From VRUE01 sp963780815 (GTDB lineage: Bacteria; Actinomycetota; Thermoleophilia; Solirubrobacterales; 70-9): 64,000 nucleotides of DNA. Numbering within the stretch: the first letter of the stretch is position 1; the number at the start of each line of letters is the position of its first letter. Location: contig CAWADG010000011.1 in NCBI GenBank assembly GCA_963780815.1, positions 1 through 64,000 on the forward strand. Direction: 5' to 3'. A program made the translations under genes and the position numbers. The notes below the pieces were generated by a model. It saw only the letters and a list, made by a program, of their open reading frames with translations, was not told the DNA's origin and did not search any database. Below, piece by piece: positions 8,831-17,512 of the stretch.

Positions 8831-9589
8831 ATGGCCTCGGCATTGCCCCCGCTATATGCACACCGGCTCGGCCGCCACTATGGTCCGGACTCCTCGGCGG
8901 CCGCACTTCGCCACACCCTGACCGGCCCGGTCGAGGGCCTCGAGACCGATGTATGCCTGACCGCCGACGATCGACTGGTCCTGTTGCACGATCCGCTGCT
9001 CACGCTCGGCACCACGCTTGATGGCTGGGCGCGCCAAAGGACCGCTGAAGAGATTCGATCGGCGCTCATCCGTGATTCTGCGGGAGAGCCGACGACGGAG
9101 CACCCGCTCCTGCTCGAGGAGCTGATCGACCTGGTGCCGGAGGGGGTCGGCCTCCAGCTCGAGGTCAAGGCGCACGCCGACCCGGCTCTCGCCTGCCGCA
9201 CCTCCGAGGCGCTCTGCGAGCGGCTTCGGGGGGAGCCGATCCGCGACCGAGTCGAGGTGATCAGCTTTCATCGCGAGGCATGCGCTGTCGCCTCCGCAAG
9301 CGGGATCCCGTCCCGCCTCGTGATCTGGGCCGACTACGCGCTCGAAGCGCTCGCTTCCTGGGCTCTCCGGAGCGGAGTGGACGGGATCTCGGTCGAGCAC
9401 TTCCTGCTCTCCGAGCGGCTGGTCGGGGTGCTTCGGGACGCCGGACTGAGCGTCAACGCCGGTACTGTGAACCATCCGGCGCTCCTCAGCCGGGTGCTCG
9501 AGTTCGCGCCCGATGCGATCTGCACTGATCGCCCTCACGAGATTCGCGCGGCGGCTGAAACAGTCACCGCCCTGGCGCTGCCGCCCTGA
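8831..9589 (+). CDS. Glycerophosphodiester phosphodiesterase family protein
   Basis: 252 aa, ATG at 8831. The GDPD active-site signatures are present: AHR (residues about 10-12), GLETDV (the Glu/Asp metal ligands), and LLHDP (catalytic His). 'GLQLEVKA' supplies the later acidic residue, and 'AICTDRP' near the end is the usual closing strand. It should hydrolyse glycerophosphodiesters to glycerol-3-phosphate and an alcohol. No signal peptide is visible, so it is probably cytoplasmic. It is alone, with no operon partner. Confidence 0.85.
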   Translation: MASALPPLYAHRLGRHYGPDSSAAALRHTLTGPVEGLETDVCLTADDRLVLLHDPLLTLGTTLDGWARQRTAEEIRSALIRDSAGEPTTEHPLLLEELIDLVPEGVGLQLEVKAHADPALACRTSEALCERLRGEPIRDRVEVISFHREACAVASASGIPSRLVIWADYALEALASWALRSGVDGISVEHFLLSERLVGVLRDAGLSVNAGTVNHPALLSRVLEFAPDAICTDRPHEIRAAAETVTALALPP

Positions 9590-9812
9590 GAGCGATTGCG
9601 TGCGGCTTACGTGATCCTCAGTTCTCTCAACGTCAGGACTCCCCACTCTCCGTGCTGGATGGCACGACCGAGTGCGGGCTTGACAACCGGGTCACAGCGC
9701 GCTGAGCGCGAGGGCCCGCAGGCAGAGCCCACGCTACCGCTTGAGAGGAGGAGCGGCCGCGCTACTGCTTTCGACTGCTGCGCGTGGAAGCGACAGCCCT
9801 GGGCCGGGTGGG

Positions 9813-10310
9813 TCAATCAGTAAGCCGGGTTCGTGCGACTATCCGCCGGTGGTAGCGAGAGACAGATCGGGCCCCCGCTATGTCTCTCACGACCACCGCT
9901 GAGCCCTCCATTTGGAGGGCTTTCGCGTTCTCGAAGGCGTTGGCGACGGCCTCTGACACGGTGGCCGAGATCTCGATCCGCCGGCCGACTTTGTCGTAGG
10001 CGATCTGCAGATCGAAGGCCTGGAAGACCTGCCGCTGCACCTCCGGGGTCGCCTCGGCCAGCGCCTTGCTCAGGTCGGGCACGCGGGCGAGCTGCTTGAC
10101 CAGCTCCTCATCTTCCATATTCTCGCGCTCGGCCCCGACCTCCGCCAGCGCCTCCTCGATGGCTTCCTTGTCCCCGCAAAGCTCGGCGATCCGCTCGGAG
10201 ACCAGCTCCGGCTCGACGCCCTTCTCCAGGGCCTGCACCTGGGCCTTGATCTTGCGGTCGATCTCGGCGATCTGTTTGCGCAGCTTGGTGCCCGCGAGCT
10301 TGCCGTTCAT
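9813..10310 (-). pseudogene. C-terminal remnant of a large serine recombinase
   Basis: About 165 codons. The stretch 'KQIAEIDRKIKAQVQALEKG', then VEPELVSERIAELCGDK, is the coiled-coil/C-terminal region usual in large serine recombinases, and 'VPDLSKALAEATPEVQRQVF' followed by 'EISATVSEA' matches their C-terminal end. The N-terminal catalytic domain and zinc ribbon are absent: an in-frame TAG lies at about 10347 and nothing recombinase-like precedes it. The last 27 codons run through repeat B1, a position expected for an attachment site next to its own integrase gene. The remnant is inactive. Confidence 0.7.
9830..9894 (+). repeat. B1: GGTGGTAGCGAGAGAC dyad at the recombinase remnant's end
   Basis: GGTGGTAGCGAGAGACAGAT and the near-complement ending GTCTCTCACGACCACC face each other around a GGGCCCCCG centre, giving an imperfect dyad of about 55 bp. 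The left half recurs in seven other B copies; this is the only copy whose right half continues as recombinase coding sequence. A second small hairpin, AGCCCTCC/GGAGGGCT, lies at 9902-9922. Confidence 0.75.
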
Positions 10311-10405
10311 GCGCTCGCTGCGGGCCTGGGCGCGACCCGGCCGCTAGTGCAGTACTCAGCCGGGCCGCGCTATTCGGTTCTTGGAACCTGCTCGGAGCTA
10401 AATAA

Positions 10406-10642
10406 TTAGACTCGCTCTGTGCAGCCGTGCTTCTTCAGCAGGTTGTTCTCCTGCTTGCTTTGATTGGCCGTAGGGTGCTTATGAGCCTTCTGCCACTGGG
10501 CGCGTTGGTTCTTGCAGTGCTTGTCAGTCCAGTCCTTATGGTGACCATGGTCAGCGCTCGCTGCGACGGGGGCAGCCCCGACGCTGAAGGCAAACGCCGC
10601 CGTGGTCGCCAATACCGCGCTCTTCCGTAGAAGACCGTGCAT
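10406..10642 (-). CDS. Small secreted His/Lys-rich protein
   Basis: 78 aa, ATG at 10642 with an AAGGAGG site about 7 nt upstream, which decides this start over longer frames. Residues 1-31 are a signal peptide (RKSAVLATTAAFAFSVGAAP, AASA). The mature 47 residues are charged: DHGHHKDW, 'DKHCKNQRAQWQKAHKH', NLLKKHGC, with two cysteines and several histidines. No family recognised; metal binding is possible but unproven. It lies just downstream of the ferric-reductase-like operon, on the same strand. Confidence 0.7.
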   Translation of the reverse strand: MHGLLRKSAVLATTAAFAFSVGAAPVAASADHGHHKDWTDKHCKNQRAQWQKAHKHPTANQSKQENNLLKKHGCTERV

Positions 10643-10682
10643 TGTGGAACCTCCTTGGTTGGATATTTGCATCACCTCCCGA

Positions 10683-11363
10683 TCACGTCTCCTTGGCGAC
10701 TGGGATTCGAGAGATCGCTCCGCCGCGCGGGTAGGGCGCGGGAAAGCCGAGGCGGCGGTCGCGGGCGCCCTTGTGCAAACGATCGTCCCGCCGCCCTCGC
10801 GAGCCACTGCCTTTGTCGCCGCCTGAAAGAACCCGGTAGACAAAGAGCCCCCCGATCAGAGGCGATGTCATCAGCACCCACCAGCGGAACCACACGGTCG
10901 AGGCGTCTGTGCCGGCACCGATCGCATGGACCAGGCCGAGCAGATAGACCAGGACCATCGCCCGGTGGACCTTGCGCCAGAGGCGCGCCCCGATCCGCCT
11001 GCGGGCGTAGAAGCTGAGACCGACGAGCGCCGTGAGGTAGCCGGCCACGATGCCGAGGCCCGTCCACAGCGGCCGAAAGCCCATCGCGAAGGGCATGGTG
11101 ATGCCGGAGATGCCCGGGTGTAGCCAGGGGTCGCCGAGCAGGGTGATGCCGTGGACGGCGATCGCCACGATCCCTGCTAGGGCCGTCTGCTCGTGGACCG
11201 CCCGCAGCTTGCGTGAGAGTCCGGGGCGGCGCATCACCTTGCCAGCCATCGCCAACCCGAGGCCGACGGAAATCGTGACCAGGACGAGGGCGACGAGGCC
11301 CGAGGCCCGGCCCGCGAGCCACCAGCCGTGGGCCTGCAGCACGGTGGAGGCAGTCGTGTTCAC
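10683..11363 (-). CDS. Ferric-reductase-like transmembrane protein
   Basis: 226 aa. GTG at 11363 is chosen because it overlaps the upstream stop codon as GTGA. About six membrane helices are visible. Two His pairs spaced 13-14 residues ('VHEQTALAGIVAIAVHG' and 'VHRAMVLVYLLGLVHA') fit b-type haem ligands, as in YedZ/MsrQ and ferric reductase-like domains (PF01794). It is likely an inner-membrane electron-transfer subunit. It is the last gene of a three-gene operon with two very small or low-complexity proteins. No flavin-binding partner gene is present in the window. Confidence 0.75.
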   Translation of the reverse strand: MNTTASTVLQAHGWWLAGRASGLVALVLVTISVGLGLAMAGKVMRRPGLSRKLRAVHEQTALAGIVAIAVHGITLLGDPWLHPGISGITMPFAMGFRPLWTGLGIVAGYLTALVGLSFYARRRIGARLWRKVHRAMVLVYLLGLVHAIGAGTDASTVWFRWWVLMTSPLIGGLFVYRVLSGGDKGSGSRGRRDDRLHKGARDRRLGFPAPYPRGGAISRIPVAKET

Positions 11364-11566
11364 GACGCGGCCTCGTCTTTGACCGTCCAACCGAGCCGGG
11401 CGCTTAGCGGGCCAACCGGCTGGACCCAGCCGTTGTCGTGGACGGGCAGTCCGCCGCGCTCATTGAGGATCGTGCGGCCTTCCTCGGGCCCGGGCCGGCG
11501 GCCGTGGGGCGCAGGGCCGCCCCCAGGAGCCGTCCGGACCGGGTTGTCGGGAGGAAGTTCAGTCAC
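11360..11566 (-). CDS. Small hypothetical protein coupled to ferric-reductase-like gene
   Basis: 68 aa. GTG start at 11566 overlaps the upstream gene's stop by 8 nt (GTGACTGA), and its own TGA overlaps the next GTG start (GTGA). These overlaps on both sides are the main support for a real gene. The sequence is Pro/Gly-rich at the start (TELPPDNPVRTAPGGGPAP), then 'EEGRTILNERGGLPVHDNGW'. No domain, signal peptide or membrane segment is recognised. It may be a cytoplasmic accessory of the redox operon. Confidence 0.55.
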   Translation of the reverse strand: MTELPPDNPVRTAPGGGPAPHGRRPGPEEGRTILNERGGLPVHDNGWVQPVGPLSARLGWTVKDEAAS

Positions 11567-12062
11567 CGCCGCCGTCGCCGCCGTCGCCGCCGTCGCCGCC
11601 CTCGCCAGCACCACCGCCGCTGGTGTGGGTCACAACCGGAGCGGCGCCGCCGGAGCCGCCCCCGGAACCGCTGGCGTGGGTGACGACAGGCGCCGGGCTG
11701 GAGCCCGGGGTCGCGGCCGCCGCGCCGCTGGAGGAAGTCGTCACAGGGGCGGAGGAAGAGGAATACGAAGGGGAGGAGCCAGCCGACGAGGCGCCGGTGG
11801 AGACGCCGCCGCTCGACCCGGCGCCGCTCGCGCTTCCGTATGCAGCCGCGGTTCCAGCCGCGGCCGCGCCAGCACCAACCGGGTGTTTCGGCTTGACGTG
11901 TTTGGTGACGTGGATCGTCCGTCTGATCACCTTTGTGTGGATCAGAGGCTTGGCGGCGACCGGTGCGGACTTCTGGCTGTTGCTGAGGGCAAGGCCCGTG
12001 AGCCCGCCCAAGCCGACGATCGCGGCTCCCGCCGCGACTCGAGTCCTCACCTTGTTCCCCAC
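11559..12062 (-). CDS. Membrane-anchored low-complexity protein, first gene of redox operon
   Basis: 167 aa, ATG at 12062. A single N-terminal hydrophobic segment ('VAAGAAIVGLGGLTGLALS') works as signal/anchor. It is followed by a basic His-containing strip (IHTKVIRRTIHVTKHVKPKH), then about 110 residues of Ala/Gly/Ser/Thr-rich sequence ending in Gly-Asp repeats (GGDGGDGG). This architecture, upstream of a ferric-reductase-like gene, is what I associate with Thermoleophilia redox clusters. No enzymatic domain; perhaps an extracytoplasmic stalk. The Gly-Asp codon repeat makes this end prone to slippage. Confidence 0.6.
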   Translation of the reverse strand: MGNKVRTRVAAGAAIVGLGGLTGLALSNSQKSAPVAAKPLIHTKVIRRTIHVTKHVKPKHPVGAGAAAAGTAAAYGSASGAGSSGGVSTGASSAGSSPSYSSSSAPVTTSSSGAAAATPGSSPAPVVTHASGSGGGSGGAAPVVTHTSGGGAGEGGDGGDGGDGGGD

Positions 12063-12623
12063 GAGTGCTCACCCCCTGGTTGGATTTCACTCAGCAGTCT
12101 CGGGAGGGAACGTCCAAGCACGCTCCAAGCCCGGGTAAAGCCCGGGTAAAGGAACGCCAAAACCTCGAAGCGACCGTAAGTCACTTTCGGTTGGTCACTG
12201 GATCACTTTTTCGATATCGGTCGACCCATTCTGCGCCCGGGCGGACAAGGCGGTGCCCAAGCGAACGCCAAGAGAAGGTGAAGGTTCTGAACGGGTTTAC
12301 GGCCGGACCCGCTACCTAGGGCGATTGGGGAACCCTACGGATGTGGGCCACATCTCTGGGTGCCCAGCCCGAGCCCCGCCCCCGCCTGCCCATGCCGGAT
12401 CGCGTGGGGAGGGTTGCTGCGGATTGGCGTGGGTTGTTGAGGGCTGGTCCCGAGTTGCCCCTGAGTTGCCAGGGCAGGAAAGGCAAGGCGCGGCTTGACG
12501 GGACCGACGGGTGGGTTGGGGCCCTCCGAAGCAGGCCCGATTCAGCTTTCTATGGCCGGGTTTGGCCGGGGGGTGCAGTTTTGAATGGCCTTATCTCCTA
12601 TCCCCCCAACATGCTGGGGCATC
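12063..12623. other. Divergent intergenic region, no gene called
   Basis: About 560 bp between the redox operon start and repeat A4. It contains a short tandem repeat, AAGCCCGGGTA twice, at 12127-12148. Plus-strand open frames here continue into repeat A4 and look spurious. It probably holds the promoter of the minus-strand operon; I cannot place it. Confidence 0.4.
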
Positions 12624-12779
12624 GTGGTGCCAACTTGGTACCGGACTGCATCGTCCGATGTGTCCGATGCGTCCCGAGCCGGGGGCGCAGGGGACGCACG
12701 GGACGCATCCGGACGCATATGGCAGTCGCGTCCTCCGGCTGGGGCCGAGCGGTCGCAGGTTCAAATCCGGCCTCCCCGA
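12624..12779 (+). repeat. A4: tRNA-Pro-half element
   Basis: GTGGTGCCAACTTGGTACC (first GGTACC mutated), inverted GTCC/GGGAC boxes at 9-10 bp phase, then a tRNA-Pro 3' half one G shorter in the anticodon loop, ending at 12779. No terminator hairpin follows. Confidence 0.8.
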
Positions 12780-12867
12780 TATCTCAGAGCCGGCTTGGGA
12801 AGCGGTGGCGGCTGAGCCCGGAGGTCAACGCGGTCTCCCTGCGGATCCTCTAAGGAGGGGTCCCCCG

Positions 12868-14811
12868 GTGGCCATTGCCTCAGTGGTGTTGGGTTCTACG
12901 GATGTGCGCGCGCTCGATAGTCCGAATAGTCGCGTGATGGATCGCGATCTCCGCGCTGGCAGCTGGCTGATCGGCCACCGCGCCCGCCTTCTCGCCGCCC
13001 TTGCCCTGGCCGCGATCGTGGTCGGCGGCGGACTCCACATCGCCGGCGACCCGACTGCGGGCGACGCCGTCTGGCGGGTGGTCTTGGCGCTGCTCGCCGC
13101 GGAGCTCACGGTCGAGGTCGGCCGCACGGTGCTGGTCGAACACCACATGGGAGTCGACACGATTGCGCTGGTCGCGATGGTCGGTGCGCTGGCTTTGGGT
13201 GAACTGCTGGCGGGCGTCGTCATCGGCCTGATGTTCTCCGGCGGCCTGGCACTCGAGGAATTCGCCTCGACCCGCGCCCGCCACGAGCTGACCGCATTGG
13301 TCGAGCGGGCGCCGAAGATAGCCCGGCTGCGAGTGGCGGACGGCTTCCGCGACGTGCCGGTGGAGCGAGTGCGCACCGGGGACGTCGCCCTGGTCCGCAC
13401 CGGCGAGGTGATCCCGGTCGACGGGACGATCCTCAGCCTGGAGGCGGTCGTCGACACCAGCGCGCTCAGCGGCGAGCCGCTGCCCGTCACGGTCAAGCAG
13501 GGCAGGGCGGTGCTGAGCGGCACGGCCAACGCCGGATCGCCGTTCGAGGTGCGGGCGGATCGCCCCGCCGCCGAGAGTGCCTACACCGCCCTCGTCAGGC
13601 TGGTCGAGGAGGCTGAGACCGAGCGCGCGCCGCTGGTTCGCATCGCCGACCGCTACGCCGGCTTCTTCCTGCCGGCGACGATGCTCGTCGCCGGCCTCGC
13701 CTGGGCGCTCAGCGGCGATCCGGTCCGCGGCCTCGCGGTCGTCGTCGTCGCGACGCCGTGCCCCCTGATCCTGGCGGCTCCGATCGCCCTGATCTCGGGC
13801 CTCTCGCGCGCCGCCCGGGCGGGCGTCGTCGTCAAGGGCACCGGGGCGATAGAGACCCTCGGCCAGGTGCGCACGATCCTCTTCGACAAGACCGGGACGC
13901 TGACGGTCGGCAGTCCGGAGGTGCGCGAGATCGCCACCAGGCCCGGCGTCGACGAGGTCGAGCTGCTCCGCCTTGCCGCGTCGGTGGACCGGATGTCGGC
14001 CCACGTGCTGGGGGAGGCGCTGGTCCGATCCGCCGAAGAGGCCGAACTCGAGCTCACGATTCCGACCGGGATCCAGGAGGATCCCGGCCAGGGAATCGCG
14101 GCGTCGATCGACGGTCATCGCGTCGCCGTCGGCAGTCGCTCGTTCCTGGAGGGGGAGGGGGTGCCCGCAAAGCAGATCGCCTCAGCGGCGATCATCAGCG
14201 GGCGCGGGTCGGGGGAGGCGCGCGTGCACGTGGCGATCGACGGCAGGGTGGCAGGTGTGATCGCGATGGCGGATGAGCTTCGTCCCGATGCCCGCGGGAT
14301 CGTCGAGCGGCTGCGCTCGGAAGGAATCAGGCAGGTCGCGATGGTCTCGGGCGACCGCCGTTCCGTGGCCGAGAGAATCGGCCGCGAAATCGGGATCGAT
14401 CGGGTCTACTCCGAGCAGTCGCCCGAAGACAAGCTCGAGGTCGTGCGGCGACTCCACGACGATCCCGGGCTCGGCCCGGTGATGATGGTCGGCGACGGCG
14501 TCAACGACGCGCCCGCCCTCGCCCTGGCGGATCTCGGGATTGCGATGGGAGTGGCTGGGGCGACCGTGTCGTCGGAGACCGCGGACGCGGTGATCACGGT
14601 CGACCGCGTCGATCGGGTCCTGGACGCCGTACACGCCGGCCGCAGGGCCCTGGCAATCGCGCGGCAGAGCGTCCTCGTCGGCATGGGCCTCAGCCTGACG
14701 GCGATGGGCGTCGCCGCCTTTGGCTACCTCCCCCCGGTTGCCGGTGCCCTGCTGCAGGAGGGCATCGATCTCGCGGTGATCCTCAACGCCCTGCGGGCGC
14801 TGCGGGGCTGA
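12868..14811 (+). CDS. Heavy-metal translocating P1B-type ATPase (TPC motif)
   Basis: 647 aa. GTG at 12868 is preceded by TAAGGAGGGG; ATG 12937 is an alternative. Motifs in order: actuator TSALSGEPLPV, transmembrane metal motif ATPCPLILAAP, phosphorylation site FDKTGTLT, nucleotide-domain HVLGEAL (the HP-like region reads H-V), and hinge GDGVNDAPAL. About six to seven membrane segments, without an N-terminal HMA domain or Cys-rich tail. The membrane site is TPC rather than CPC, as in the P1B-5 (Ni/Fe-linked) group, but the hemerythrin tail of that group is absent. It should export a divalent metal from the cytoplasm at the cost of ATP; the metal is uncertain. It follows A4 directly. Confidence 0.88.
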   Translation: MAIASVVLGSTDVRALDSPNSRVMDRDLRAGSWLIGHRARLLAALALAAIVVGGGLHIAGDPTAGDAVWRVVLALLAAELTVEVGRTVLVEHHMGVDTIALVAMVGALALGELLAGVVIGLMFSGGLALEEFASTRARHELTALVERAPKIARLRVADGFRDVPVERVRTGDVALVRTGEVIPVDGTILSLEAVVDTSALSGEPLPVTVKQGRAVLSGTANAGSPFEVRADRPAAESAYTALVRLVEEAETERAPLVRIADRYAGFFLPATMLVAGLAWALSGDPVRGLAVVVVATPCPLILAAPIALISGLSRAARAGVVVKGTGAIETLGQVRTILFDKTGTLTVGSPEVREIATRPGVDEVELLRLAASVDRMSAHVLGEALVRSAEEAELELTIPTGIQEDPGQGIAASIDGHRVAVGSRSFLEGEGVPAKQIASAAIISGRGSGEARVHVAIDGRVAGVIAMADELRPDARGIVERLRSEGIRQVAMVSGDRRSVAERIGREIGIDRVYSEQSPEDKLEVVRRLHDDPGLGPVMMVGDGVNDAPALALADLGIAMGVAGATVSSETADAVITVDRVDRVLDAVHAGRRALAIARQSVLVGMGLSLTAMGVAAFGYLPPVAGALLQEGIDLAVILNALRALRG

Positions 14812-15055
14812 TCAGGGCTCCGGTGATAGACCTGCCGCGGTTCCTGATGGAGCGTCGGATGCTTCACGGCATCGCCCGTCGCGCCGAGGCGATGGCCCGA
14901 TCGCGTCGCGCAGACGGCTGGCGCAGCGCATCTCCGCCACACGCGCCGAGGGTCACGGAGAGCTGCGGTCCCAACCGCAACGCTCGGGTTGAGGCTTCGT
15001 TTGGATGCGGCTCGGGGCCTGACTCAGCGGGGAGCCGATCGGCGCAAGCGCGATC

Positions 15056-17512
15056 TCATTCCATGACGCGCAGCGTCGATGAGATGTCCATGCGGCGGAA
15101 GCGGCGGGCGCTCAGCAACGGCGCCAGCGCCACGGAGGCGACCCCGACCGCAGCGGCGATCAGCAGCGACGTCGGCGCGATCTCGATCACCAGCCCCAGG
15201 TCGGGAAGGGTTTCTGGAAGCGTCTGGTCGACGACCCAGCTGGTGACGAGGTAGCCGCCGCCGAGGCCGGCCATAGTCCCCAGGACGCCTGCGATCAGGC
15301 TCTCTCCGACCGCCAGGGAGATCGCCCGGCGGCCGGTCACTCCGAAAGCAAGCATGGTGGCGTTCTCCCGGCGGTGCTCGTCGATCCCGATTGCCGAGGA
15401 GTTGAAGGCGATCAGCAGCGCCAGCACTAGGGCGAAGCCCTCGATCAGCCGCAGCACCCCGACGAAGTCACCCAGGCGGTTGCGGACGAACTTGGTTGTC
15501 GCGGTCGCCTGCTCCACCGAGCTTACCGACGGGTTGCGGAACAGTGCGCGCGCGATCCGGTTCTCGCTCACACCCGGCGTCGGCGTGGCAGAGACCTGGT
15601 TGGCGATGGCGGGAAGGCCGGCCAGTATGGCAACCGAGGGGTCCATGTAGGCAAAGGTGCGGAAGGGATCGGGGTGCAGGCCGCTGACGCGGACGGGCGT
15701 CCGCGCCTCCGTGTAGCCCAAGCCCTGCCTTCGCGGGTAGGCGATCGTGATCGTGTCGCCGACCCCGACCCCGAGGTCGGCAGCCGCCTTTTCGGAGATC
15801 AGCACTTCGCGTCGGCCCGGCGCCGGCGGCCGGCCGGAGCTGACGGTCGGCGCCCAGATCGGGCTGGAGAAGCGGAGCAGCGTCACCGATCCTTTGAATG
15901 CATCGGCGCCCGGCGCCGAGATCGTCACCGGCAGCGTCAGCTGCGGTTCTGCGGCGGCGACGCCGGGAGCCGATTCGACCGCACCTCTCGCTGCGGCGGC
16001 GCTGCGGAAGCCGTCCATCGCGACCACGATGCGGTTCGGGTTGCCCTTGGCGATCTCCGCTTCGCTGCGATCGATGGTGGCGTTGAAGGAGTCGATCAGT
16101 CCCATGAAGGAGACCAGCACGCTGAGCACGGCGCCGATCCCGAGCACCGTGAGCAGCGTGCGGCGCGGGGCGCGCAGGGTGTTGCGGAGTGGCAGCTGAG
16201 CGAGGCTGGAGCCCGGCAGCCGCAGGCGCTTCGCCAGGCCGGCGATGCCGCTGCCCCGCGCGGCCCTGATGCCGACCCGAATCGCGTCCACCGGCGTCTG
16301 CCGCAGGCCGCGCCAGACCGGGATTGCTGTGGCGACGACGGGCAGCACCAGACTGACGATGGCGGCGCGGACGAAGACCGCCGGCTCGAACGGCGTCCGC
16401 ATCTCCGGCAGGGGCAGCAGGTCTTCGAGGACGCCGCGGAAGATCTCCCCCATCATCAGCCCCAGAGCGAGCCCGAGGACCGTCCCGGCGAGGGCGATTT
16501 GCAGGCCCAGCAGCAGCGGCCGGATCGCCAGCAGACGGGGCGGCACGCCGAGCGCCATTCCGATGCCGATCTCGCGGCGCTGCGCCTCTACGATCCTGGT
16601 CGCCAGGTTGAAGGCCGCCAGCGCAGCGCCGGCCAGGATCAGGATCGCGAAGACGTCGAACATCTGCTGGTCGCCGCTGGCGTCCTTGTAGAGCACGCGA
16701 TGGGCGGTGTCTTCGGCCAGCGTTGTGACTTCGCCGCTGAGCCCCGCCGCCGCCAGCGCGTGCTCCAGCTGCCCGCGGACCACGCGGGGCTCGACGCCGC
16801 CCCGCAGCCTAATGACGATGTCGTTCACCCGCGGCCGGCCGCCGGCGATGCGCTGCGCCGCTCGCAGCGACGTGAAGAGGACCGCGAACTGGGCCTCGGC
16901 GCCACCGAATTCGCCGCCGCCCGGCCTGGTCACCATGAAGTACTCGGGTGAGCCGCCAACGCCGACGTAGCGCAGCCTGCCGCCGCCCTGGAGCCGCACC
17001 TTCCCGCGCTGGGGCAGGTCGTGGTAGGCGGCGAACCCGCGCTCAAGCAGGGCCACCGGCTGCCCTTCGTCGGAAGCGTGCAGGCTCCGGCCGGAGGAGG
17101 CGTAGACGCCGTCGACCCGCGGCCCCTCCGGGCCGAGCGGTGACCCGACCAGTTCGGCCGGCGTCAGCAGGGATTCCCTTCCGGGCCGCACCACCTCGAC
17201 TTGCGTCGGCAGCAGCAGCCGCTCCTCGACCCGCTCCACCCGGCCGGCGCTCGGGATGCCGCGCGCGAGTCTGCCCAGCGTTCCGGCGGGCGCGCTCGTC
17301 CCCCCCGTCAAAGAGATCTCGAGATCGTGAGCATGCAGCGCTGAGTAGCTGGCATCGTTGGAGGCGATGCGCCAGTCCTCCATGCTGCCGAGGCCCGCGT
17401 AGACGCCAGTCCCGATCGCCAGCACCAGGCCGATCGCAAGCACGAGGGCCCAGCGGCTGCGCAGGTCGCGAAGCGACCAGCGTAGCCAGAGCCCGAGGCG
17501 TCCCGCGCTCAC
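15056..17512 (-). CDS. ABC transporter permease, FtsX/MacB-like, duplicated core
   Basis: 818 aa, GTG start at 17512 overlapping the ATPase stop (GTGA). N-terminal helix 'WALVLAIGLVLAIGTGVYAG', a large extracytoplasmic domain (about 45-270), three helices (about 285-400), then a second unit beginning 'LRAPRRTLLTVLGIGAVLSV' with another external domain and three C-terminal helices. This duplicated FtsX layout is typical of actinobacterial exporters paired with LolD/MacB-type ATPases, which move lipids, peptides or drugs or act mechanically. Substrate unknown. Two-gene operon with the ATPase upstream. Confidence 0.85.
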   Translation of the reverse strand: MSAGRLGLWLRWSLRDLRSRWALVLAIGLVLAIGTGVYAGLGSMEDWRIASNDASYSALHAHDLEISLTGGTSAPAGTLGRLARGIPSAGRVERVEERLLLPTQVEVVRPGRESLLTPAELVGSPLGPEGPRVDGVYASSGRSLHASDEGQPVALLERGFAAYHDLPQRGKVRLQGGGRLRYVGVGGSPEYFMVTRPGGGEFGGAEAQFAVLFTSLRAAQRIAGGRPRVNDIVIRLRGGVEPRVVRGQLEHALAAAGLSGEVTTLAEDTAHRVLYKDASGDQQMFDVFAILILAGAALAAFNLATRIVEAQRREIGIGMALGVPPRLLAIRPLLLGLQIALAGTVLGLALGLMMGEIFRGVLEDLLPLPEMRTPFEPAVFVRAAIVSLVLPVVATAIPVWRGLRQTPVDAIRVGIRAARGSGIAGLAKRLRLPGSSLAQLPLRNTLRAPRRTLLTVLGIGAVLSVLVSFMGLIDSFNATIDRSEAEIAKGNPNRIVVAMDGFRSAAAARGAVESAPGVAAAEPQLTLPVTISAPGADAFKGSVTLLRFSSPIWAPTVSSGRPPAPGRREVLISEKAAADLGVGVGDTITIAYPRRQGLGYTEARTPVRVSGLHPDPFRTFAYMDPSVAILAGLPAIANQVSATPTPGVSENRIARALFRNPSVSSVEQATATTKFVRNRLGDFVGVLRLIEGFALVLALLIAFNSSAIGIDEHRRENATMLAFGVTGRRAISLAVGESLIAGVLGTMAGLGGGYLVTSWVVDQTLPETLPDLGLVIEIAPTSLLIAAAVGVASVALAPLLSARRFRRMDISSTLRVME

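Noticed and set aside
12511..12867. N-terminal extension of the P-type ATPase
   Set aside because: It translates repeat A4; a good ribosome-binding site precedes 12868.
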